NCBI RefSeq assembly: GCF_007988805.1
Contig: NZ_BJUV01000024.1
Location: 1-42,176, forward strand
Direction of reading: 5' to 3'
DNA: 42,176 bases
Source of the DNA: Frigoribacterium faeni
Lineage (GTDB): Bacteria; Actinomycetota; Actinomycetes; Actinomycetales; Microbacteriaceae
The first letter of the stretch is position 1. Each line of letters begins with the position of its first letter. Position numbers and translations under genes: made by a program. This document shows, one piece after another, positions 14,736 through 22,472 of this stretch. The notes below the pieces were generated by a model. The model saw only the letters and a list, made by a program, of their open reading frames with translations, searched no databases and was not told the origin of the DNA.

Positions 14736-15458
14736 GTGACTGATCCGACCGTTCCCGCCGACACCCGGACGCGCATCGTCGAGGTCGCAGCCCGGTTCCT
14801 CCGGGAGGAGGGCCCTGGGGCTGTCACGACGCGAGGCGTCGCCCAGGCCGCCGGTGTCCAGGCCCCCGCGATCTACCGGCTCTTCGGCGACAAGGACGGA
14901 CTGCTCGAGGCTGTCGCCGAGCACGTCATGTCGTCTTTCGTCGCGGCCAAGGCGTCGACCGTGGCCGCCGCCGCCGAGGCTGACCTCGACCCCGTGGAGG
15001 AGCTCGGCGACGGGTGGCGTCGTCAGATCGAGTTCGGGCTCGAGAACCCGGCTCTCTTCGCCCTCCTCAGCGACCCGCGTCGTGTCGCGGGCTCGCCCGC
15101 TGCCCGCCTGGGCGTGGAGGTCCTGGCGGCTCGAGTCCGCCGGGTCGCCGCCGCCGGGCGCCTCGCCGTGCCGGAGGTACGAGCGGTTGGGCTCATCCAG
15201 GCGGGGGGCGTGGGCGTCGTCACGACGATCCTCGCCACTCCTCCCGCCGAGCGCGATCCCGGACTGGCAGATGCCGTGTTCGAGGGCGTCCTGGCCCAGA
15301 TCCTGACGGACGCCCCCGCGGCGGCCCGGTCAGGTCACGTGGCCGCAGCCGTCGCGTTCCGCGCCGTCGCTCCCGATCTCGAACAGCTGAGCGGCGCCGA
15401 GCGACGCCTCCTCAGGGAATGGCTCGACCGGATCATCTCCGAGCCGCCCGCCCGCTAG
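14736..15458 (+). CDS. TetR/AcrR-family transcriptional regulator
   Basis: 240 aa from GTG 14736, chosen because the upstream -10 box is 7 bases away; GTG 14718 is possible but would put coding sequence in the operator. The DNA-binding domain (about 8-55) is clear: TRTRIVEVAARFLREEGPGA, TTRGVAQAAGVQAPAIYRLF, GDKDGLLEAVAEHVM. The C-terminal all-alpha domain (about 75-235) holds the ligand pocket and dimer face. Divergent from the NmrA-type reductase, which it probably represses. The gene ends EPPAR-TAG; the same reading frame continues directly into a GAF-ANTAR coding region. Confidence 0.9.
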   Translation: MTDPTVPADTRTRIVEVAARFLREEGPGAVTTRGVAQAAGVQAPAIYRLFGDKDGLLEAVAEHVMSSFVAAKASTVAAAAEADLDPVEELGDGWRRQIEFGLENPALFALLSDPRRVAGSPAARLGVEVLAARVRRVAAAGRLAVPEVRAVGLIQAGGVGVVTTILATPPAERDPGLADAVFEGVLAQILTDAPAAARSGHVAAAVAFRAVAPDLEQLSGAERRLLREWLDRIISEPPAR

Positions 15459-16235
15459 GGGGCCGCCCAGCGGACAGGACAGCTCGTCGACGCGTTCGTC
15501 GCCGTCGCCGACAGCCTCGTCCGCGACTACGACCTCATCGATCTGCTGCAGTCCCTCGTCGACCGGTCCATCGGCCTGTTCGACGCCTCGGCCGCCGGCA
15601 TCGTCCTCACGAGCGCGTCCGACGGGTACGAGGTCGTGGCGTCGACGAGCGAGAGGAGCCAGTTCGTCGGCCTCATGCAGCTGCGCGCCGACGAGGGCCC
15701 CTGCGTGGAGGCCATCACGACCGGACGCGTCGTGTCGGTCGAGTCGCCCGGCGAGATCCGCTCCCGCTGGCCCCTGTTCGCCTCCGCTTCGGAGGGCCTC
15801 GGATTCGTCGCCGTCCACGCCATCCCCCTCCGTCTGCGCGATGAGACGATCGGCTCGCTGAACCTCTTCCGCGACCGTCAGGGTCCGATGAACGACGACG
15901 ACGCGGTGGCCGCCCAGGCGCTGGCGGATGTGGCGACGATCAGCATCCTGCAGGAGCGGACCGTCTCCGACCTGTCCGTCACGCAGCAGCAGCTGCAGCG
16001 GGCTCTCGACAGCAGGGTGCTCATCGAGCAGGCCAAGGGCGTCGTCGCCCACACCCACGACCTCGACATGGAGACCGCCTACCGGCTCATCCGGCACCGT
16101 GCGCGGACCACCCAGACGAAGATCGCCGAACTCGCCCGCTCGATCGTCGAGGACGGTCTCAGGCTCGAGCTCACCGAGCCGCCGCAGGCTGGCAGAACGC
16201 CGACCGGGCGGCGGCCGCACGTGTCCGAGGGCTAA
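15459..16235 (+). CDS. GAF-ANTAR antitermination regulator coding region without a normal start codon
   Basis: From the codon after the TetR stop (15456-15458), in the same frame, 258 codons encode an N-terminal GAF domain (QLVDAFVAVADSLVRDYDLI, IDLLQSLVDRSIGLFDASAA, RADEGPCVEAITTGRVVSVE, FVAVHAIPLRLRDETIGSLN) and a C-terminal ANTAR domain (LQRALDSRVLIEQAKGVVAH, TAYRLIRHRARTTQTKIAEL). ANTAR domains bind RNA hairpins and prevent termination. Relatives normally start just before the QLVDAF segment, but no ATG, GTG or TTG lies in frame between 15459 and 15635; the first is GTG 15636, which would delete about 59 residues of the GAF core. So either a rare start codon, readthrough of TAG, a mutated start, or a truncated product is used. 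The reading of the domain is certain; the start is not. Confidence 0.82.
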   Translation, partial: GAAQRTGQLVDAFVAVADSLVRDYDLIDLLQSLVDRSIGLFDASAAGIVLTSASDGYEVVASTSERSQFVGLMQLRADEGPCVEAITTGRVVSVESPGEIRSRWPLFASASEGLGFVAVHAIPLRLRDETIGSLNLFRDRQGPMNDDDAVAAQALADVATISILQERTVSDLSVTQQQLQRALDSRVLIEQAKGVVAHTHDLDMETAYRLIRHRARTTQTKIAELARSIVEDGLRLELTEPPQAGRTPTGRRPHVSEG

Positions 16236-16386
16236 CCTCGAGGACAGCGCCCCAAGACCCAGGCCGTGATCTCATCGTGTGCTCCGCATCCTGCGGCACC
16301 ACCATCGCAGCCACGTCGTCGTCGGCGACTCGTCATCGACGCCGTCCGTCACGTCGGCTGCCCATCGCGAGCCGGAGGCGGCCACC

Positions 16387-17520
16387 ATGACGAACTCGAC
16401 GACCACCCCGTCACCTCGACGCGATCCCGGAGCGGGCCACGCGCCTCCTGGGTTCCGCCCCACCGTCCCCGGCACGCCGACCGCCCCGGTCAGCACCTAT
16501 TCCACCCTCCTGACCCAGGTGCGGGAGGCCGGTCTCCTGCGGAGGCGGACGGGCTACTACCTCGTCGCGTTCGGCCTGGTGACGCTGTGCCTCGCGGCAG
16601 CCGTGACCGGGTCGGTCCTGCTCGGCGACAGCTGGCTGCAGCTGCTCGTCGCCGCGGCCCTGGGGATCGTGTTCACCCAGTACGCCTTCCTCGCCCACGA
16701 GACCGCGCACAAGCAGGTCTTCGCCTCGGGCCGGGTCAGCGAGCACGTCGGCCGGGTGCTCGCGGCCGGGGTGGTCGGGATGTCGTACGCCTGGTGGATG
16801 AGCAAGCACACCCGGCACCACGGCAACCCGAACACGGTCGGCAAGGATCCCGACATCGCCCCCGACGTCATCGTCTTCCGCGAGGCGGACGCCGTCGGCA
16901 GGACCGGCCTGTCGCGCTGGTTCGCCCTGAGGCAGGGGTACGCCTTCTTCCCGATCCTGCTGCTCGAGGGGGTCAACCTGCACGTGACCTCGTATCGGAC
17001 TCTGATCGGCCGGGCGCGGGTCGAGAAGAGGTGGCTCGAGATCGCGCTCATCTCCGTCCGGCTCGTCGTCTACCTCGGGCTGGTGTTCTGGGCGCTGGAC
17101 CCCGGCATGGCCCTCGCGTTCGTCGCCGTGCAGCTCGGCGTCTTCGGCCTGTACATGGGAGCCTCGTTCGCCCCCAATCACAAGGGGATGACGCTGATCC
17201 CCGAGGGGGCGCGGGTGGACTTCCTCTCGAAGCAGGTGCTCACCTCCCGCAACGTCGGGAGCAGCCCCTTCATGAACGTGGCCCTGGGCGGGCTGAACTT
17301 CCAGATCGAGCACCACCTCTTCCCGAGCATGGCCCGACCCCACCTCCGCCGAGCGAGCGCACTGGTCAGAGCGCACTGCGCCGAGAACGGCATCCCCTAC
17401 ACGGAGACCACGCTCTGGCAGTCGTACGGCATCGTCATCCGGTATCTGAACAGAGTCGGGCTGGCCGCGGGCGGCGACCCCTTCGACTGCCCGGCTGCGA
17501 CCCGGCTGCGACCCCGCTGA
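16387..17520 (+). CDS. Membrane fatty-acid desaturase
   Basis: 377 aa from ATG 16387 with GGAGG about 8 bases upstream. All three histidine boxes of the integral-membrane desaturases are present: H104-ETA-H108, H141-TR-H144-H145 and Q306-IE-H309-H310, giving the eight-histidine di-iron site with HHLFPSM after the last. Four or more hydrophobic helices surround them (about 57-80, 84-103, 221-240, 244-262). The FAPNHKGM and LTSRNV segments are typical of the linoleoyl-CoA/DesA3-like acyl desaturases. It inserts double bonds into membrane acyl chains, probably for fluidity in the cold. No dedicated redox partner or regulator is adjacent; the gene stands alone after the GAF-ANTAR region. Confidence 0.93.
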   Translation: MTNSTTTPSPRRDPGAGHAPPGFRPTVPGTPTAPVSTYSTLLTQVREAGLLRRRTGYYLVAFGLVTLCLAAAVTGSVLLGDSWLQLLVAAALGIVFTQYAFLAHETAHKQVFASGRVSEHVGRVLAAGVVGMSYAWWMSKHTRHHGNPNTVGKDPDIAPDVIVFREADAVGRTGLSRWFALRQGYAFFPILLLEGVNLHVTSYRTLIGRARVEKRWLEIALISVRLVVYLGLVFWALDPGMALAFVAVQLGVFGLYMGASFAPNHKGMTLIPEGARVDFLSKQVLTSRNVGSSPFMNVALGGLNFQIEHHLFPSMARPHLRRASALVRAHCAENGIPYTETTLWQSYGIVIRYLNRVGLAAGGDPFDCPAATRLRPR

Positions 17521-17765
17521 CGCATCGACTCCGTCACGACCAGGGAAGTCGCTGACCGTGCATCCTCGGGTGCGCCCTGTCTGGTGGGCTGCTGGTTTGC
17601 GTGCATGACCTGGCCTGTCGTGCATATCTCGCGTGCGCTCGATCACGACGTCGCCAGCGTGTCCAGAGTCGCCGGGAACCCGGAGAACCTCCCTTCGTGG
17701 GCGCATGTCGCAGGCGGACTTCGAGTCCTGGATGACTCCCGCGGGCTGCCTCGTAGTCTCGACGC

Positions 17766-18359
17766 ATGAGCTCATTCACGTGGCCAGGGTCCGCCCAGCA
17801 CGACGCCGCGCCGGTGGCCGTCCTCCTTCCCGGTACGGGTTACACGGTCAAGGCCCCGTTGCTCTACTGGTCCGCCACCCTGCTCTGCCGACAGGGGTGG
17901 CATGTTCAGGCGGTCGAATGGGATGCGGATCGACCGGAGGGCGACGACGTGCAGGCCTCCGTCGAACGTGAGGTGGAGCGGGCCGGCGAGGCCGCGGGTG
18001 GCCGCATCGATCTCGTCGTCGCGAAGTCGTTCGGGACCCTCGGCCTCCCGTGGGCGATCGCGCACGGTGTTCCCGGGGTGTGGCTGACGCCGGTCCTCAC
18101 GGAGGCGGTCATCCTGGGCGCTCTGGCCGCCGCCTCCTCGGCTCATCTCGCCGTCGGTGGCGGTCGGGACGCTCTGTGGGCACCTGCGACGCACCTCCAT
18201 TCGGACGCGATCGTCCACACGGTGGACGGGGCCGATCACAGCTTGCTCACGGACGACTGGCGGGGTTCGATGGAGCTGCATCGTGAGCTCCACCAGGCCA
18301 TCGCGGAGCATGCGCAGCGTGTTCGTCAGAGGATCCCCCGGTGGTCCGATCGGCGGTAG
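17766..18359 (+). CDS. Small alpha/beta-hydrolase
   Basis: 197 aa. The hydrolase core is visible: PVAVLLPGTGYTVKAPLLYW (oxyanion region), nucleophile S88 in VVAKSFGT, acid D135 in GGGRDALW and H158 in DGADHSLL. Short members like this act on small esters or have no known substrate. No signal peptide: cytoplasmic. TAGTCT (17754-17759) is 6 bases before the ATG, a leaderless start. The nucleophile elbow is AKSFG rather than GxSxG, so activity is not assured. Single gene. Confidence 0.8.
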   Translation: MSSFTWPGSAQHDAAPVAVLLPGTGYTVKAPLLYWSATLLCRQGWHVQAVEWDADRPEGDDVQASVEREVERAGEAAGGRIDLVVAKSFGTLGLPWAIAHGVPGVWLTPVLTEAVILGALAAASSAHLAVGGGRDALWAPATHLHSDAIVHTVDGADHSLLTDDWRGSMELHRELHQAIAEHAQRVRQRIPRWSDRR

Positions 18360-18393
18360 TTCGCGGCACTCCGCAGCGCCCTAGGGTGGCCGG

Positions 18394-18858
18394 GTGACCG
18401 ACACGCTCGACGATCTGCTCTCCGCGGATCCGCACCGCATCTGGCAGGCATCCTGGGAGATCATCACGACGCGCGACATCGTGCTCCTCGAGGACCTCCG
18501 TGCCGCGCTCCCGACGATCCGGCGGGCGACGGCGGACGTCGAGCTCGGCGGGATGATCCGGCCTAACCGCGACGCCCTCGATCACGCCCTCCGGAAGGTG
18601 CGGGACTACCGCAGCTGGCGATGCTGGTGCGACGACTATCCGAGACTCCTCGCCTTCTCCCCCGACCGGGAGGAGGAGCGCGGGCATGCCAGGGTCCTCC
18701 GTCGAGACCTCTCCGGGTGGCCGGCGACCTACGAGTGCGCATGCGCCGTCTGCGGCAGACGGTTCGGCGTCGAGGAGGGCGAGCACCATGCGCTCTGGTG
18801 GAGATGGAGGGCCAGCCGGACTCCGAGGCCCGCTTCATCATCCTCGGGACGACCGTGA
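18394..18858 (+). CDS. Conserved hypothetical protein with two cysteine pairs (immunity-protein-like)
   Basis: 154 aa from GTG 18394, 6 bases after TAGGGT (18382-18387), a leaderless start. The N-terminus (LLSADPHRIWQASWEIITTR, then a hydrophobic segment and DVELGGMIRPNRDALDHALR) resembles widely scattered small proteins of unknown function that I have the impression often lie near polymorphic toxins. Two cysteine pairs follow (CWCDDY about 72-77, CACAVC about 116-121) and the conserved end EGEHHALWWRWRA; this layout could bind a metal. The last about 15 residues (after WWRWRA) are low-complexity and may be a non-conserved extension. No toxin gene is adjacent, so an immunity role is only a guess. 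Confidence 0.6.
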   Translation: MTDTLDDLLSADPHRIWQASWEIITTRDIVLLEDLRAALPTIRRATADVELGGMIRPNRDALDHALRKVRDYRSWRCWCDDYPRLLAFSPDREEERGHARVLRRDLSGWPATYECACAVCGRRFGVEEGEHHALWWRWRASRTPRPASSSSGRP

Positions 18859-19033
18859 CGTCGAACGGCGCCGGCGGAGAAGCCCGAGTGGAGCTTCACC
18901 GCGACCGTGTGAGCCCCGCCCGTGAGGCCGCGGGTGGCGATCGCGGGCAGGACGCCCACGGGAAGACCCGTGCGTGCTCCGAGGTGCACGTGCGGCTGCC
19001 GCTGATAGATCCGTGTGCCTCGGCGAGAGACAT

Positions 19034-19050
19034 GTGTACGTGCGTACACT
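19034..19050. promoter_or_regulatory. Palindrome over the -10 box of the DUF1349 gene
   Basis: GTGTACG-TG-CGTACAC (19034-19049) is a perfect 7-bp-arm inverted repeat. The right arm contains the -10 box TACACT (19045-19050), 7 bases before ATG 19058. A repressor bound here would block initiation. The binder is unknown; no regulator gene is adjacent. Confidence 0.55.
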
Positions 19051-19057
19051 CGCCGTC

Positions 19058-19645
19058 ATGATCGACATCGACTGGAGCACCGGCACCTGGACGACGCCTC
19101 CCGCCCGCGTGGACGTCGCCGACGACGGCATGCAGGTCACCGCCGTCGAGGGCAGCGACGCCTGGCGCACCACCTCCTACGGGTTCGTCCACGACACGGA
19201 GCACGCGCTGCTCGCCCCGTTCGGTCAGGACACGGCGGTGGAGGTCTCGTTCCGCCTCGACTTCACCGAGCAGTTCGACCAGGCGGGTGTCTTCGTCAAG
19301 GTCGACGACGCGACGTGGATCAAGACCGGAGTCGAACGCAGCGACGGTGTGGACAGCCTCGGGGCCGTGGTGACCCGAGGCATGTCGGACTGGTCGCTGT
19401 CGCCCGTCCCCGACTGGCACGGGCGGGTCGTGACCGTCCGCGCCAGCCGCTCCGGCGATGCCCTGACCGTGCGTGCCCGCGTCGACGACGAGCCGTGGCG
19501 GCTGGTGCGGGTGGCGCCTCTCGACCCCGACGCCGAGGTCGCCGCCGGACCGATGTGCTGCAGCCCGTCCCGCGGCGACCTCACCGTGCGCTTCACCTCG
19601 TGGCGCACCGGCCCGGCCGACGAGGGTCTGCACCCCGACGGCTGA
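19058..19645 (+). CDS. DUF1349-family (concanavalin A-like) protein
   Basis: 195 aa from ATG 19058. The whole protein matches the DUF1349 beta-sandwich: DIDWSTGTWTTPP, AWRTTSYGFVHDTEHALLAP, FTEQFDQAGVFVKVDDATWI, DWSLSPVPDWHGRVVTVRAS, AAGPMCCSPSRGDLTVRFTS. Yeast Ree1 (regulation of enolase) gave the family its name; bacterial members are cytoplasmic and of unknown biochemical role, possibly sugar binding by analogy with the fold. The start is supported by the -10 box in the palindrome 19034-19049. Single gene. Confidence 0.85.
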   Translation: MIDIDWSTGTWTTPPARVDVADDGMQVTAVEGSDAWRTTSYGFVHDTEHALLAPFGQDTAVEVSFRLDFTEQFDQAGVFVKVDDATWIKTGVERSDGVDSLGAVVTRGMSDWSLSPVPDWHGRVVTVRASRSGDALTVRARVDDEPWRLVRVAPLDPDAEVAAGPMCCSPSRGDLTVRFTSWRTGPADEGLHPDG

Positions 19646-19765
19646 CGTGCGGTCGACAGCTCCCTCCTCCCCGGGTTCGCCGCGTCCTGCAGGCGGCCGA
19701 GGTGGGAGTCCTGGACGCCGAGCCGGAAGCCGGCCGTCGTCAGGCGCCCGCCGGGGGCCGAGCCG

Positions 19766-20746
19766 TCAGGGCGTCGGCTCGAGGAGGCGCCTGGTCCAGT
19801 CGCGCAGGGCGGCGACCGCCCTGCGCGACAGCGTCGCCTCCGGCAGCATGCTCGTCGAGCCATGGAACGCCCCCGGCCACACGTGCAGCTCCGCCTGGAC
19901 TCCGGCGGCCCAGAGCGCGCCGGCGTAGGCGACGGTCTCGTCGCGGAACACCTCGGCGCTGCCGCAGTCGACGTAGGCGGGCGGCAGGCCGGCCAGGTCG
20001 GTCGCGCGGCCCGGTGCGGCGTAGATGGAGACGTCGTCACCGCCGCGCCGATCGCCGAGGTAGGCGTCCCAGCCGAAGCCGGTCATCTCCCGGTCGGCGA
20101 CGCCGACGCCGTCGAACTGCCGCGCGGAGAGGGTCGCGTCGCGATCGTCGAGCATGGGGCTCACGAGCACCTGCCCGATCACGGCCGGGCCCTGCCGGTC
20201 GCGGGCGAGGAGCGCGGTCCCGGCCGCGAGGCCCGCACCGGCGCTCTGGCCCACGACGACGACGCGCCCGGGGTCGATGCCCAGCTCGGCGGCGTGCTCC
20301 GCGGTCCAGACGAGACCCGCGTAGCAGTCCTCGACGGGGTACGGGTCGGGGTGCTCGGGGGCGAGACGGTAGTCGGGGCTGACGAGGACGACGTCGTGCA
20401 CGAGCAGCCACTCGTCGTAGGAGTCGAGGTTGCCGAGGTGATGGCCGAACATCATGCCGCCGCCGTGGATCGCGTAGGCGCAGGCAGCCGACCCCATGCG
20501 GCCGATGCGCTGGACGACGGCTAGGGCGATCGGGTCGCCGAGGTGCCCGGGCACGGTGATGCTGCGCCTCTCGAGGCCGCGGGCGCGCAGTCCCTCGTCG
20601 AGCTGCGCCTCCGTCATGTCCAGCTGACGCATGCGCGGCAGCATCTCGGCCGTGAGGCGGAACCGGCCGCGGGCGTCCATGGCCTCGAGGAAGGGCGCGA
20701 GCTCGGGGTCGAACGGCGGGCGGGGGATGGGCGTGGCGTCAGGCAT
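19766..20746 (-). CDS. HSL-type alpha/beta-hydrolase (esterase)
   Basis: 326 aa. HGGG (94-97) oxyanion motif, nucleophile S168 in GQSAGAG, acid probably E265 in GSAEVFRDE, H295 in GAFHGS: the full set for the hormone-sensitive-lipase (family IV) esterases. The N-terminus lacks a signal peptide, so it acts in the cytoplasm on short acyl esters. GGAG lies 7 bases before the ATG. The start overlaps the end of the MFS gene by 8 bases, so the two are translationally coupled. Together they may handle one compound: export plus hydrolysis. Confidence 0.9.
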   Translation of the reverse strand: MPDATPIPRPPFDPELAPFLEAMDARGRFRLTAEMLPRMRQLDMTEAQLDEGLRARGLERRSITVPGHLGDPIALAVVQRIGRMGSAACAYAIHGGGMMFGHHLGNLDSYDEWLLVHDVVLVSPDYRLAPEHPDPYPVEDCYAGLVWTAEHAAELGIDPGRVVVVGQSAGAGLAAGTALLARDRQGPAVIGQVLVSPMLDDRDATLSARQFDGVGVADREMTGFGWDAYLGDRRGGDDVSIYAAPGRATDLAGLPPAYVDCGSAEVFRDETVAYAGALWAAGVQAELHVWPGAFHGSTSMLPEATLSRRAVAALRDWTRRLLEPTP

Positions 20747-22283
20747 GGGAGGTCTCCTCGGCGAGGGCGGTGAGGGCGGTGAGGGCGATGGTCGGGGTGG
20801 CCACGGTGGTGGGGTCGCTCGGGGGCGTCGCGGGCGGCGAGCTCCGGCCGCGGACGATGCCGGCCACGACGAGCACGGCGGCGACGGCGGCGAGCCCGAG
20901 CCCGGAGCCGCCGAGGGCGTCCTGGAACGCCGCGAGGCGGGGCGCCGTCCAGGTCGCCGTGGTGATGCCGCCCGTGACCGACGCGGCCACGACGGTCCCG
21001 GCCGCGACCACCGCCACGGCGCCGGCGAGCTCGCTCGCCGTGTCGACGAGCGCGGCGCCGACGGAGGTGCGGTCCGCGGGCAGTCCCGTCAGCACCGAGG
21101 TGCCGGCGACCACGCCGACCACGCGCATCCCGGCGGCGACGAGCACGAGCGCGACGAGCACCCACGCGTATCCGTGACGGCCGAGGGCGCCGAACACGGC
21201 GAGGCCCGCGACGACCGCGGCGGCGCTGATCCAGGCGGCCCGGCCGAGGCCGACGCGCTGCACGAACGGTCCCACGAGTCGGCCCCCGGCGAGCAGCACG
21301 ACGACCTGCGGCAGCGTCCCCACGGCGGCCAGCACCGGCGGCCAGCCCCAGGCGAACTGCAGTTGCAGCGTCACGAGGTACGACAGGCCGGCGACGGCGA
21401 GGCCCGAGGCCGCCTTGACCAGGAGTCCGCTCGACACGAGCGGCCGGGCGAGCAGGGGCAGGTCGATGAGCGGGTGCGCCGCCGTGCGCTGCCGCACCAC
21501 GAACCCGACCCCGCAGGCGACGACGATCACGACGCCGAGCCACCCCCACGCGGAGGCGCGGTGGGCCCCCACGAGGACGGTCGGGATCACGAGCGCCCCG
21601 GCCACGGCCGCGGTGCCGAGCAGGCCCCCGACCACGTCGACCGGGTCGCGCCGGAGGTCCGCGGGCTCGTCGCGGGCGACGCCGAGCCGGATGCCGACCA
21701 GGGCGAGCAGCGCGATCGGCACGTCGGCCAGCAGCAGCACCTGCCACGGTGCGACGGCGAGCACGAATCCGCCGACCGTCGGCCCGACGGCGAGCCCGAC
21801 GAGCCCGGCGGTCGAGATGACGGTGAGCGCTCTCACGCGGAGCCCCTCGTCGTCGAACAGTCGGAACGCCAGCGCCATCGACCCGGGCGTTGTCATCGCC
21901 GCGGCGACGCCCATCAGCACCCGGACGGCGATGAGCTGCTCGGTCGTCGTGACCGCGGCGGTGGCGAGACCCGCCGCCGCGAGCAGCACGAGCCCGACCA
22001 GCATGACCCGGCGGCGGCCGATGCGGTCGGCGACGGCGCCGAAGAGCAGCATGAGGCCGCCGAAGGCGACCGAGTAGGCCCCCGACACCCACTGCAGGCC
22101 GGTCGTCGACGAGCCCAGGTCACGGCCGATCGTCGGCAGCGCGACGTTCAGCACCGAGCCGTCGAGCATCTCGAACAGGAACACCGCCGACAGTCCGGCG
22201 AGGGCGACCCACGCGTCGGACAGCCGAGGAGGCGCGTCACCGGCCGACAGGCGACCGGCGGAGAGAGAGGGGCTGGGGGACAC
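20739..22283 (-). CDS. MFS transporter, DHA2 (EmrB/QacA-like) drug-exporter type
   Basis: 514 aa from GTG 22283 with AAGGAG 9 bases upstream. About 14 hydrophobic helices. Seen: motif with D in FLFEMLDGSVLNVALPTIGR (helix 1), WVSGAYSVAFGGLML (helix 2) and the MFS motif A GAVADRIGRRRV between helices 2 and 3. The 14-helix set is that of proton-driven multidrug exporters. It forms an operon with the esterase downstream. The promoter TTGATC-17-TAGGGT lies at 22407-22379 within an inverted repeat. Confidence 0.92.
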   Translation of the reverse strand: MSPSPSLSAGRLSAGDAPPRLSDAWVALAGLSAVFLFEMLDGSVLNVALPTIGRDLGSSTTGLQWVSGAYSVAFGGLMLLFGAVADRIGRRRVMLVGLVLLAAAGLATAAVTTTEQLIAVRVLMGVAAAMTTPGSMALAFRLFDDEGLRVRALTVISTAGLVGLAVGPTVGGFVLAVAPWQVLLLADVPIALLALVGIRLGVARDEPADLRRDPVDVVGGLLGTAAVAGALVIPTVLVGAHRASAWGWLGVVIVVACGVGFVVRQRTAAHPLIDLPLLARPLVSSGLLVKAASGLAVAGLSYLVTLQLQFAWGWPPVLAAVGTLPQVVVLLAGGRLVGPFVQRVGLGRAAWISAAAVVAGLAVFGALGRHGYAWVLVALVLVAAGMRVVGVVAGTSVLTGLPADRTSVGAALVDTASELAGAVAVVAAGTVVAASVTGGITTATWTAPRLAAFQDALGGSGLGLAAVAAVLVVAGIVRGRSSPPATPPSDPTTVATPTIALTALTALAEETSHA

Positions 22284-22369
22284 GATGGCGCACTCCTTCG
22301 AGGGAAGAAGTGGCGACTCGTTCGATGCCGCGTGCGGGTGCGCCGCGGACCGCGACGCCTTTTACCTCA

Positions 22370-22407
22370 GTGGTCGAGACCCTACACGGACCACCGCCGA
22401 TGATCAA
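22370..22407 (-). promoter_or_regulatory. Promoter of the MFS-esterase operon with overlapping inverted repeat
   Basis: Minus strand: -35 TTGATC (22407-22402), 17-base spacer, -10 TAGGGT (22384-22379). GTGGTC (22370-22375) and GACCAC (22389-22394) are exact complements flanking the -10, a candidate operator. The transcript would have a leader of about 90 bases. Confidence 0.55.
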
Positions 22408-22472
22408 CGTCCCCGGTCCGGCCGCTCGTCCCGCCGTCTAGATTGGGCCGGGCGCAGACGGAAGGAAGCACG

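Noticed and set aside
15636-16235. Normal GAF-ANTAR gene starting at GTG 15636
   Set aside because: This start deletes about 59 residues of GAF core that are present in frame just upstream, and there is no ribosome site before it.
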